Positions 12,340 through 21,345 of a DNA stretch of 25,090 nucleotides are shown one piece after another; positions within the stretch are counted from its first letter, which is position 1; the number at the start of each line of letters is the position of its first letter. The translations under genes and the position numbers were made by a program. The notes beneath the pieces are model-generated. The model was given only the letters and a program-made list of their open reading frames with translations, had not been told where the DNA came from and searched no databases. Source of the stretch: Microbotryum silenes-acaulis (lineage: Eukaryota > Basidiomycota > Microbotryomycetes > Microbotryales > Microbotryaceae); NCBI GenBank assembly GCA_003665825.1, contig QPFY01000063.1, forward strand, positions 1-25,090, in the 5' to 3' direction.

Positions 12340-12872
12340 TGACAGGCGACGTCCGCAGGGATGACGTCGTCTACACGCGTTGGTGCGAGGGGGTGGGATT
12401 TCAGGAAGCGTCGGCTGTTGCGGCGGCAGTCGACAGAGGATCAACCGAGGAGGGGAGTCGGTCGAGAGGCTCGCAGGAAATCAAGTATAACGGACTTAAT
12501 TCCCAAACGATCGACAAGAAGAGGAAGGGCAACAAAACAAGAAGAGCGGACCAAGCTCCGGGGGAAGGTGCTAAGACAAAAGGAAGGGACTGCTCCAGGC
12601 ACAGAGGGGACTCAGCCAAATCAACCACTCCAAGAGGTCGCCTCAGGGGTCAAAAGGATTGCTCGCGGGAGCACCGGTAAAAACCCTGAAGCCGCGCCTC
12701 GGCTAACAAAAAGATAAAACAAACCAAAAGAAGATTGCGCTCTGGGCGCATCGAACCCTCGACCACCGAGTGCGCGCCCACGCGCCTCACGCCTACGCCA
12801 TCACGCCGACGATGCTTGAAACAAGGCAAGCATCCGGTCAAGTCAACTCTACCCACATATAGCCTTGGGGGC
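12340..12872 (+). repeat. LINE-A 5' UTR, right arm of the 534-bp inverted repeat
   Basis: Inverted partner of 6610-7143. It carries the tRNA-like segment on the minus strand, plus A-rich tracts. Small open frames inside differ between the arms because of a one-base homopolymer indel (AAAA versus AAAAA near 12580), so I do not call a gene. LINE-A' leaves the LINE sequence exactly after 12872. Confidence 0.85.
12727..12807 (-). other. tRNA-like segment with pol III A and B boxes (antisense to LINE-A)
   Basis: Mirror copy of 6675-6755: A box complement at 12790-12800, B box complement at 12747-12757. It would be transcribed away from LINE-A ORF1. The cloverleaf is not intact. Confidence 0.4.
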
Positions 12873-12962
12873 ATCTTTCATCTTTCATCCCAATCGCACT
12901 ACCCTACCTCTGCAAACGTCAATACATCGAATACATCAACTGCTACACCAGCTATCGACCCG

Positions 12963-14957
12963 ATGTCCGACCAGGCACCGCCTGATCCGGGCCGCGGCCC
13001 TCCGGAGCCGGCAGCGACGGGACAACCACGTGGTGACGCGGGGGCGGAAGCCGATGCCGCCGAGGGACCAGCGAACCCCGGCCTAGCGCTGTACCAGGAA
13101 AAGCGTGATGAAGAAAAGAAGAGGAAAGAGGATGTCGCGAGAATCCTGAAGATGATCAGTGTCGAAGATGGCACACGCCAGGGCACCCGCATCCTTGTGC
13201 TCAAAGACGCACTCGGCTTCGGCAAGGACCGGGCCACCTCCCTGCGCTTCAGCGCACTCAATGCAACGAAACCAATTACCGACACGTCTGGTGCCGTTCT
13301 GGAAGTCACGTTCGAACACACCGGCGTGGCCACCGAACGCGAGAAGTCCGAGTTGTACTCGAAGGTGCTCCGTACCCTGTCGCCCGACACGTCGTTGTGT
13401 TTTAACCTGCCCGCAGGAGTTGTCCTCCCGCCCGAGCTCCAGAAATACGCTCCAATCATCCATGGAGTCGCACCGGAATCGATCATCCAAAGCGGTAACA
13501 CCCGGTTCAAGTTCGTGGTGCGCTGCGCTAGCGCAGCGGCGCTCGACCAAGTCCACGACGCGGCGACCAAGATCGAGTGGAAACGCTCCTTTGCCCAAGT
13601 CCGCAAGCGCTTGGCGTTCGTCAAAAATGTCGTCGAACTGCGTTTCATTATCAGTCCTGAGGCCGAATACACGAACGACGACCTCTGGAACAAACTGCAA
13701 GGCGTCGTCGCCAAGCTTACCGGGGACGGCCACAAGTGCGACTTGCTCCAACTCCAGCAGCCTCTAACGGTCGTTCAAGGCTCGTACCTCGTCGCTCGAG
13801 GAAACTACGCGGCCATCGTCCAGTTCGACGACGACGACCTGTTCAAGAACAACGGTGCTCAACTTAGGCAGGTTCTACCGACGAGGATCGACCTTCGGGG
13901 ACGACTCGCAACACTCACGCCCCTTCGCCACGACTACGAGGCCGAAGCCTCGTGCCGCCGATGCGGCTTTGTAGGCCACTCCGACAACTGCGTTCAAAAG
14001 CCGGTCCAGCGTCAGCAGGCCTCCCAGAAAAACAACAACAACCAAAGGCCCCAGGCCGAGCCCCAAAGCAACATCGAGCAAACCTCGACCCCCCAAAAAC
14101 AACGCAGAGGTGATGTAGCCTCTCCCTCTCCCCCAATGTCTCCTGTCGCGTCCAAGCGTTCAAAGAAGAACGCATCTCCCACAAGGGACACTAACAACTC
14201 ACCACGAGTCTACCCTACTCGTTCACAAAGCTCTACACCCATAGCATCCGCCCCTCGCGGTTTCATCGTCGCCGCAAACCCATTCGCAAGTCTGGCCGGC
14301 GACGTAGCCGAGGAGGCGCAGGAGGAGCCCGCTCAGGCCCTCGAGGACGACGAGGACGCGATGAGCGTAGTCGAGGCACAGCTGGAACAACAGCAGGAGG
14401 TGCCGCCGCTGGAGCCTTCGGATCTGTCGGATCTGCAGGACCGCGGAGCGGAGGGGAACCAGGGGGAACACACGGAGACGAGTGACGCGGAAGAAGGGGA
14501 ATCGCAGTCGGCCGAGACGGGGTCTGTGCCTGAGATTGTTTCGACGACTCCTGAGCATACCCCTGAGCTGACGCGCTCCCGATCGGCCAGTCACCATCAG
14601 CTTGATATGGACGGCCTTCCCGACGACTGGATGAATCGTGTGTCGGATCGCGAGCGCAAACAGGATGCTGGTCTATACGATGAGATCACCGAGTTGGACC
14701 GCACCCCGTCTGTGACCGGTTGGATGCCTTTGCCGTCTCCAGGTCCAGTGTTTGATCCCGAGCCCGAGCCCAAGCAGGAGGTGGACGAAGGAAGTTCCCA
14801 GGGTCTTCGCCGGTCCGAGCGTATCCAGCGTCTCACCAGCATCGCGCGCACATCGGACTGGAACGAATCAACTGCTGCGGACCCGCTCCCCTCACCCACA
14901 TTCGGACCTATGTTGTCCATCAAGGGAGCTGCTGCTGCAACGAAGGCGCGATCGTAA
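12963..14957 (+). CDS. LINE-A ORF1, gag-like nucleic-acid-binding protein (664 aa)
   Basis: Start chosen at ATG 12963 (MSDQAPPDPG), the first ATG in a longer open frame. Pro/Ala/Glu-rich N-terminus; a charged helix (YQEKRDEEKKRKEDVARIL); a conserved-looking core of about 200 residues with VVELRFIISPEAEY; one zinc knuckle CRRCGFVGHSDNC (C331, C334, H339, C343), spaced CX2CX4HX3C, one residue short of the usual CX2CX4HX4C seen in LINE-B. After it comes a Gln/Ser/Thr-rich disordered region and a very acidic tail (about 440-520). The expected role is RNA binding and RNP assembly. The stop codon overlaps the ORF2 start. The frame is unbroken. Confidence 0.88.
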   Translation: MSDQAPPDPGRGPPEPAATGQPRGDAGAEADAAEGPANPGLALYQEKRDEEKKRKEDVARILKMISVEDGTRQGTRILVLKDALGFGKDRATSLRFSALNATKPITDTSGAVLEVTFEHTGVATEREKSELYSKVLRTLSPDTSLCFNLPAGVVLPPELQKYAPIIHGVAPESIIQSGNTRFKFVVRCASAAALDQVHDAATKIEWKRSFAQVRKRLAFVKNVVELRFIISPEAEYTNDDLWNKLQGVVAKLTGDGHKCDLLQLQQPLTVVQGSYLVARGNYAAIVQFDDDDLFKNNGAQLRQVLPTRIDLRGRLATLTPLRHDYEAEASCRRCGFVGHSDNCVQKPVQRQQASQKNNNNQRPQAEPQSNIEQTSTPQKQRRGDVASPSPPMSPVASKRSKKNASPTRDTNNSPRVYPTRSQSSTPIASAPRGFIVAANPFASLAGDVAEEAQEEPAQALEDDEDAMSVVEAQLEQQQEVPPLEPSDLSDLQDRGAEGNQGEHTETSDAEEGESQSAETGSVPEIVSTTPEHTPELTRSRSASHHQLDMDGLPDDWMNRVSDRERKQDAGLYDEITELDRTPSVTGWMPLPSPGPVFDPEPEPKQEVDEGSSQGLRRSERIQRLTSIARTSDWNESTAADPLPSPTFGPMLSIKGAAAATKARS

Positions 14958-14960
14958 TGA
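14955..14960 (+). promoter_or_regulatory. Overlapping stop-start TAATGA between ORF1 and ORF2
   Basis: The ORF1 stop TAA (14955-14957) shares its last A with the ORF2 ATG (14957-14959). The same UAAUGA string mediates translational coupling by termination-reinitiation in the insect LINE SART1. Use of that mechanism here is inference from the arrangement. Confidence 0.7.
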
Positions 14961-17900
14961 TTGAGTTCATCATCATGACCTGGAACGTCAACAGGGGCTT
15001 CAATACCCCTGAACGACGTTGTCTGCTTCTTTCGTATCTCACTTCGCTCACACCTCCCCCTTCTGCTATCCTTCTCCAGGAACACAATGTTCCTAAATCA
15101 CGACAATCTCACATACGCCACGAGTACGCCCAGTCCCACCAGGGCGAGGCCTACTTTTCTCAACACTGCCTCACTTTGATTCCAAGCTCTTCTCCTCTTC
15201 TCGGTGGTCATTGTCGCACGCGTCAGTCTCTTGGCGGGCGCTTACTCGTGACCACCTTCGATGTGCGGGGTTCGACGGACGTCGTCGAACTCAACAATAT
15301 CTACGCTCCGGTTCAACCCGCCGAGCGCCTCCTCTTCTTCACCTCCCTTCACTTTCGGGCGACCGTCTCCTCTCACATTCGGGTCATCGCGGGCGATCTC
15401 AACGACTGCCCTATCCCCGCGGTGGATCGAGTGCGACAGGTGGACCGCCCGAACACCCACCACTGGCCCGCGCTTATGTCTCGGCTCGACGGGGCGTACA
15501 CGGATGCCATTCGGCTCATGCACCCACTGTCGCCGGCGACCACGCGCCCGCATCTCAGCAAGGACGGCCGGCTCATTTCGCGCGCGCGCATCGACTTTGT
15601 TCTGGTGCAGCGGCGACACGAGCGACGGATTGTTTCTGCTTCCACTCTGTACAATATCTCTCGATCCATGTCGGATCATCGACCGGTTACGGTCACATTT
15701 AGGCTGCGCGCAAGTGGTGCCGAGGTCGAAGCGGAGCTCTGCCTTCCCCAGGCGGCTCATTTTCTGACCCGCATCAACTCGTCGACCTTCAAACACACCG
15801 AGTTTAAGGAGTTCGTCACTCCTCTCCTTGAGCAAGCACCGTCTGGGGATCCGGTCGCGGACCTTCAGCGCGTACTCTCGGAGTCTCGGGTCCAAGCTCT
15901 CGAGCTGTCTCGGCGTCTGTTTCGGGAGCGCAACGCCCTCGAGATGATGCTGGTATCTCGACTGCAGGACATTGAGTCTCGTCGGGTGCTGAGTCCCTTT
16001 GACATCATCGACTGGACGAACACCCACGACGCTCTCACCAAACTTGTGAACGAGCGAGCAAGGCAGTCCCGGATCAGGGCGCACGTTCCCGAGATTGCAT
16101 CCGAGGAACGTCTCAGTCGTCCGGTTCATGCCAAACTGGCTGCTCGGTCCCGGGATGTGAAGTTTCAGAGTATCCGGCTCGCTGATGGCGAGCTCACCAC
16201 TGACATTGAGCGCGCGCTCGAGCACACCCATTCTCATTTCCAGCAGCACTACCTTGTCGAAGCGAAGGATCCGGAACAGGTCGTGACGATGCGGGATGAG
16301 CTCTTGGGACCCATCAGATCAGCAAGACCTTGTGACGACCCGCTTTCCGACGCTCGCTTCCTTCGGCGCTTCTCGAATTCGCACGTCGACATTCTTGCCG
16401 AGCCCATCAGCGAGGCCGAGGTGCTCGCAGCGATTCGAACCACGCACGAAGGTCGATCTCCGGGTCCTTCAGGGGTCCCCTATGAGATGTATCGAGCCTG
16501 CCCCTTGCTTTGGGCCCCTCTCTTGACTCGAGCCTACAACGAGCTGATTACTCGAGGCTCCCTTACTCCACAACAGAGCCAGGCGAATGTGCGCCTCTTG
16601 TTCAAACACAACAAACCTGGTGCAGCGCGGTGCGACCTCAAATCGTATCGTCCGATCACCTTGCGGGAATGCGACTACAAGATCTTCACCAAGGTCTACG
16701 TGGCTCGTCTGAACCGGATCCTCCCCGATGTTCTTCCGGCCGGACAGCATGGGTTCGTCAAGGGGCGAAGACCAGCGGACGCGGCTTTGCATCTGAGGCT
16801 CCTGATCGACGAGATTAGGGGTCGTGGGGCAGAGTTCCCGACAGCAGCGCTCCTCTCCCTGGATCAGAGCTCGGCTTACGACATGGTCGAGCACGATTGG
16901 GTCTTTGCGGTGTTTGAGGCTCTCGGCGCGCTGGAATCTTTCCAGCGCATCTTGCGGATGCTCTACAACGGCAAGACGTCCACAGCGCGGTACATTGTCA
17001 ACGGTTTCCTTACCGAGACGGTGCGACTCCTGTGCGGTCTTGGCCAGGGCGATCCTCTCTCTTCTTCTGTCTGGGATGTGGTATTCCAACCCTTCCTTGA
17101 TCCTCTCAGTCGACGCAACATTGCGCTGACTATCACTCTTCCGGAGCTGGCTCCTCGTCCGCAGACTCGATGCATCACCAATTTGGCGTTCGCGGATGAC
17201 GCCGTCGTCGCTGTCGCTGGACCGGAAGCTATTGCTTCGCTCGGGATTGGCGACTCGCGACGAACGGCCGTCTAAACACCGACAAAACCGTGGTGATGCC
17301 ATTGGGCGCGACGTTGTGGGATCGCGCGGACTTGTCCAAACTGTCATTCGTGGCACCGGACGAGTCTCTTCCCTGGATCGGTCTCCAGTTTGCGCCTGAC
17401 GGCAACAACAGGCTGGGATTCCATGATCTTGAGCGAAGGGTCGATCGAGTGATTCTCTCGGTGCGCGACCGATGGATGACGCATCATACCCGGGCTTTCT
17501 ATCTCAACCGCTACGGCATCTCCAAGGTGCTGCACTCTCTCTCCGCCGACGTACCGCCATCCGACGTGATCAAGGTGATCGAGCGCAAGCTTGCCGACTT
17601 TGTGAAGGGAGGACCGCGGCGCAGCGACTACAAGCAATCGGTCGTCTTCACGGCACGGGCGCGAGGTGGTCTCAGCGTCGTGAGCATCCAAGATGTGGTG
17701 GATTCAGTCTCGGTACGGATTTGGGACGTGCTGGCCGGCGGGTCAACTGCGATTTGGAGCGATCTGGCTCGGAGTTCCATCCGGCGAGCGCTTCCGACCT
17801 TTGACTTTGCTACGGATCTGTGGACGTGGAGGAACGCCGACGCACCCCGGGAGCTACATCCCCGCTGGCGAGCGGTGCTCTCGGTCGCTGAACGCTACCC

Positions 17901-18984
17901 TGCCGTCGTCGATCCTGCCAAACTTTCGGTCTCCAATTTTCTTTCTCTTTCGCCCCTCCAACCTGGTCTGCATGACTCGCGGGCGTTCTCGGAGCAGGAT
18001 AAGCGTTTGGCGAAGCTTTTCAGTTTCGAACGCACCATCGCTGACATCTATGCGCGAGCCCAATACCCCGCAGCTCCAACGGTGCCCTGGACCCCTGAGA
18101 AGCATCCCCAAGGCGACGGCTCGGAGCTGTCCAACCTTTGGCAATGGAAGCGCGATCAAGTCCAGGCGTGGATCCAGGTCGCAGGCGATCGCCTCATCCC
18201 GCCGCTTCCGCCTCCTGTTCCCGTCCTCGCACGTCGACCACCCGTCATTCGTGTTGTTGGAGCACCTGGAGTCCGGCCCGGCGGTCCCCTCGAGCACATC
18301 TTGCCCAGAGCGACTCCGGTCGGCATGCCTGATCAAAAACTTCCCCTCCCCTCCGGCCCCTTGTGTGCTGATCAGTGGAGAATGTTGAACTTGGACAGAC
18401 CTTACACCATTGCGCGACTTCGACGCGTCATCAACCATCGACGTTTCGACCACACACAACGCCCTGGATCACTCGTCACACCCAAAGAAAGGCGACTCTT
18501 CTGGGTGTGGTTCCACACCGGGCCCGCCACGGCCCGCGAGCGCGAGGTGCACTTCAAGCTGGCGTACCACTTCACGCCAACGCGGAAGCGCCAGTTTGTG
18601 CAGCGGCATGGCGACTCAGCCTGCTGCCTCGTGCAGGCATGCAGCCTGGCAGGGGTGGAGGATGACTTTACTCACTTTTGGCATGATTGCCCTGACTCTT
18701 CTCAGTTTTGGCAAGCAGCTAGGTCCATTCTCTGCGACGCGCTGGGGGTCGTGTCGATCCTCGACCTCGACTACACGGCACTTCAGATCGAGCACGGCCT
18801 CCCTCGACTGCGCGCTCGCCTTCCGACGTCGAAAAAGCGCCCAATCCGCGCCTTCATTGCGCTGGCGCTCGACACTCTCAGCAACCGACGCTGGGATCTC
18901 CATCGCCACGCCAAAGCGATGTCGAGCATGGACAAGGAGATGGCGGGACTGAAGGAGAGGTTGGAGCTCAGATTGGCACGATGA
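14957..18984 (+). pseudogene. LINE-A ORF2: APE endonuclease, reverse transcriptase, C-terminal zinc region (one frameshift)
   Basis: Enzyme for target-primed reverse transcription. APE endonuclease (about 1-250): TWNVNRG (N10), LLQEH (E42), NIYAPV (Y116), GDLND (D147, N149) and SDH (D240, H241), so all expected catalytic residues are present. RT: GRSPGPSGVPYEMYR, LKSYRPITL, motif A LSLDQSSAYD (D636), motif B GLGQGDPLSS, motif C FADD (D747, D748). One base is lost near 17235-17245: the first frame ends at 17275, while the next one reads DWRLATNGRLNTDK and continues to 18984. The C-terminal part has CCLVQAC ... HFWHDC (18622-18690), a zinc cluster typical of LINE ends. Apart from that shift it looks intact and might be functional if the shift is a sequencing error. 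Confidence 0.9.
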
Positions 18985-20371
18985 AGTAGACGGCGCTCCT
19001 CCCTACCCAGCCAAGAACCACAAACCAAAAACCAAATAAAAATCACAAGTCCCCTTTCCCTCTTTCTCAATCTCCAAAATGTCTCCCAAACACGCCAGAA
19101 TACTGAACCTGTTTTCTCTCGCTCTTTTTGCCATTCCTCCTCATAGGCTTCCGTACTCCCCAGGAGCCTCGGGTTCTTTGCGCCGGCGGGCATTGTCGCC
19201 CTTGGTTCGAGCTTCTGCCACATCACGATGACACACAGCGAAAGCGGATCCCCTTGGCCCTCTCCTGGACTACGCCGTGAGTTTTCCACTCCTCTCAAGG
19301 GCCGGGTCTGTCTTCTCTTTCGGTCGAGCGACTCCGTGATCTCCTGTTCAAGGCCGGCACAAACTGCCTGCGTGGCTCGCCTCTCCTTGCTTTGCTGCTC
19401 GCTCGGAGTCGCGGCCGCGCGGCGGGTGACTCGGGTACCGAACCGCCATACACATCCACACTCGAGCGAGGTCCCACACAATGACATCACCGTCGTGGGC
19501 CTCATGCTCCTTCTTTCCCCAGTATCTGCGGTGATTGGGAACCACCTGCACGTACAACGGGACTCGAGTGTGCGTTCCGAGATTGGGAGTACGCCGCAGG
19601 GAAGCGAGGCCCCTGCGGAAGGTATACCCCGCCTCTGGTCTCCAGCCGCGCGCCGGTGTTGTCGGCCACCCGCCCGCGCTGCAGACCGAGGCGTGTCCAA
19701 TGGACTGTCACATGCTCCGTGACTTTCCCCGGGAATCTCGGGATTGTGTGTTTTTGTGCGAAGTAGGCCTGTTTCGCAGTTGCAGTCATTGAAATGGGGG
19801 TGATCTGGGGTCGTGCGGTCGCGAGGGGGGGGCCGACTTTGGTAACCGAAAAGGGGTTTGGAATCCGCGGTGCAGATCCAGCGCAGTTGGGTACAAGGGG
19901 TAGGTGATTGCTGCGGTCGCAGGAGGTTACATCCCCCCTTTGGACCACGTGAATCATTCGGATTGAGCGGGATGTTTGTGCCATCGGAGGCCTTGTTCGA
20001 CGCGTGTCAAAGAATTAAGGGGCTTCAAGGAGTAGGGCGGTCTCAGGGGGGGTCTGAAGTCAAAAGATCGAAGAAGGTTCAACTGTACAACTATAATCGG
20101 ATTCGCCTGTACAACACATGTACCACCACCAACAATTCCTCCATCGTTTCCCGATTCCTTGTGTATTATCTTCAATCTTCCTTTCATTCGTCTCTGGGAG
20201 GGAGCAACCGTGGGTGGGGGGGACTTGAACTCGGATGTATCGGGTTGGTCTGTTCTGCTAGTTACAACGCATCGAGCGGCGGTTGTGGTCATCATCGTGC
20301 ATACTGGGCAGCATCTCCTTTAGTTCCGTAGGGGGTTTTCTCGTCTTGCAAATTAGCGATGAGTTTCATAC
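18985..20371 (+). other. LINE-A 3' UTR
   Basis: About 1.39 kb of non-coding sequence shared, inverted, with 4348-5732. An AATAAA lies at 19035-19040, close to the ORF2 stop, yet the element ends at the distal poly(A), so the proximal signal is apparently bypassed. A 305-codon minus-strand open frame (18783-19700) is broken in LINE-A' and is treated as noise. Confidence 0.75.
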
Positions 20372-20382
20372 AAAAAAAAAAA
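20372..20382 (+). other. LINE-A poly(A) end
   Basis: Eleven A residues follow TTTCATAC, matching the T12 end of LINE-A' at 4336-4347. This marks the 3' terminus; the next base belongs to copia-B. Confidence 0.85.
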
Positions 20383-20577
20383 GAGGACTTCCTTTGAGTA
20401 CTGCTGTCAGTGTACCGCCGTCATCCTGACATATTCACCAAAGCGCTGGGTCCCAAGGTTTTCGGTACACACTGCTATGCTCTCGGCCTCCGTACGCGAC
20501 ACCCACGGCTCAAGTCTACCTCGCGTTCGCGTGGGGGGGGTGTGAGGAATCCACTCTCCGCTCGGCTCAGGACTTAG
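20383..20577 (+). pseudogene. Copia-B pol C-terminus (end of RNase H)
   Basis: [22 protein letters not shown] (split here as DIFTKALG and [14 protein letters not shown]) is the hallmark end of copia polyproteins, in frame from 20428 to a stop at 20575-20577, inside the LTR. Just upstream FEYC appears in another frame, so a one-base shift lies between. Everything earlier in pol is absent. Comparable to VLTKGLG of copia-A at about 2424-2441. Confidence 0.8.
20531..20540 (+). promoter_or_regulatory. Polypurine tract of copia-B
   Basis: GTGGGGGGGG lies directly before the LTR start TGTGAGG, the normal position for the plus-strand primer. Confidence 0.65.
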
Positions 20578-20747
20578 GCACGCGGGGCGAGCCTGGCCCA
20601 TCGGCTCAGGCCTGAGGCTCGCCGGCTGAGAACTTAGGCGCGCGGGATTTCCCCTGTGCGCAGCTCTTTTACTGTTAGCTTCCTATTCATCACTCTTGGC
20701 TATAACTACATCGCTGACGTAGTAGAGTTGATCAAATAGAATGGACA
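20541..20747 (+). repeat. 3' LTR of copia-B (about 207 bp)
   Basis: It starts TGTGAGGAATCC and most likely ends ATGGACA (TGT...ACA termini), after which LINE-B ORF2 resumes. Inside are two diverged 20-odd-base direct repeats (around CTTAGGCACGCGGG and CTTAGGCGCGCGGG) flanking a potential hairpin with CGAGCCT/AGGCTCG arms. The other LTR is missing, so the end is set by termini and by where LINE-B homology stops. Confidence 0.6.
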
Positions 20748-21218
20748 CTCGGTCAACCGATACATCCGGACAATCATTGAGATTGCCGGCCAAGACCCGA
20801 AGAGTCTTGGGTCTTGGGGCGTTGAAGTGCAGAAGCCCAAAAAAGTCGCAACGATCGTCCTCCTGCACCGGCGCGTACATGTTGATGATCTCGACATCGA
20901 GCTCCTCAAAACGAAACACTGAGCGCAGAATCCGACCGTCGAAACGAGGAGCTCCTGCCAAGACGACCGGGGTAGAGGAAAGGAGATGGCCCGCCAAAGG
21001 TGCGCCATTGGGTATGAGGGTAAGGACATGAGGAGTGAAACGAATACAAGCCCCTGGCCAAGCACTCTCGAAGCCTTCGCGTGACATGTTGTAGCTGAGG
21101 TGGTGCTCTTGCAGGAGGATGGCCGAAGGGTTTTGAGATAACGGATGATTTTGACTTGATTGACTGCGTTCTTCATCGATCGGACGTTGAACGTCAACAC
21201 GGTGAGGGACTCAATCAT
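20748..21218 (-). pseudogene. LINE-B ORF2 N-terminus, APE endonuclease fragment
   Basis: It starts at ATG 21218 (MIESLTVLTFNVRSM) and covers about 155 residues of an APE-type endonuclease: FNVRS (Asn), LLQEHH (Glu, after a one-base shift near 21118), INMYAPVQ (Tyr) and GNLNDCP. The last should be GDxN; LINE-A has GDLND. The catalytic Asp codon has become AAT (20784-20782), consistent with one C to T change on the plus strand in a TCG context. The protein stops at the copia-B LTR; residues downstream of VDRV are LTR-encoded. Confidence 0.8.
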
Positions 21219-21220
21219 GA

Positions 21221-21345
21221 TTAAATCAGTTCAGCGCCGCCCCCCTCGAATTCGGTCACCTCGGACCTGTGACCCCCTGAACTGTTGCCCCCTGAGCCGT
21301 CACCCCTTGATGCACCAAGGATCATGGCGGATCCCGCCCGGGTGA
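21221..21345 (-). pseudogene. LINE-B ORF1 C-terminal end
   Basis: A Gly/Ser-rich tail (RAGSAMILGASRGDG ... VTEFEGGG) ends at TAA 21223-21221, two bases before the ORF2 ATG at 21218. Its frame continues from the ORF1 body at 2710-4241 once copia-A and one GGTGA are left out. ATGATTGAG at the ORF2 start is shared with LINE-A, where stop and start overlap. Confidence 0.72.
21341..21345. repeat. Target-site duplication of copia-A, 5' copy (GGTGA)
   Basis: Identical to 2710-2714, directly before the 5' LTR. It partners the 3' copy across the joined window ends. Confidence 0.7.

Larger units (their letters stand above)
12340..20382 (+). mobile_element. LINE-A, near full-length APE-type non-LTR retrotransposon
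   Basis: About 8.0 kb, with a 623-base 5' UTR, ORF1 with a zinc knuckle, ORF2 with endonuclease, RT and a C-terminal Cys/His region, a 1.4-kb 3' UTR and an 11-base poly(A). Both ends are defined by comparison with LINE-A'. I see no RNase H domain in ORF2. The layout is reminiscent of fungal Tad1-like elements, but the clade is not certain. The 5' flank is gypsy integrase and the 3' flank is copia-B, with no target duplication, so the flanks are probably rearranged. One frameshift in ORF2 is the only coding defect seen. Confidence 0.92.
20383..20747 (+). mobile_element. Copia-B, 3' stub of a second copia family
   Basis: Only the end of pol, a polypurine tract and one LTR remain. It differs in sequence from copia-A in both pol end and LTR. 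It is cut on the left by LINE-A and inserted on the right into LINE-B ORF2. Confidence 0.8.
20748..21345 (-). mobile_element. LINE-B, middle portion (ORF1 end and ORF2 start)
   Basis: Minus-strand continuation of the LINE-B at 2710-4335, separated from it by copia-A across the joined window ends. It runs from the last 40 or so codons of ORF1 into the endonuclease of ORF2, where copia-B cuts it at 20748. The RT part of LINE-B is not in the window. Confidence 0.82.

Noticed and set aside
6610..12872. 534-bp inverted repeats as ends of a DNA transposon carrying gypsy genes
   Set aside because: Both arms are joined on their outer side to the same LINE family in the same relative orientation, but at different LINE positions, so the arms are LINE 5' UTRs and not terminal repeats of an inserted unit. 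No transposase is present.
15242..16249. 335-codon minus-strand frame
   Set aside because: Shadow of the LINE-A endonuclease, whose catalytic residues are all on the plus strand.
18783..19700. 305-codon open frame on the minus strand of LINE-A
   Set aside because: Overlaps ORF2 and the 3' UTR in antisense, lacks any family motif, and is broken in LINE-A' by small indels.
12340..20382. Target-site duplication around LINE-A or LINE-A'
   Set aside because: Flanks at 12339/20383 and 7144/4335 were compared in all combinations and no convincing match was seen.
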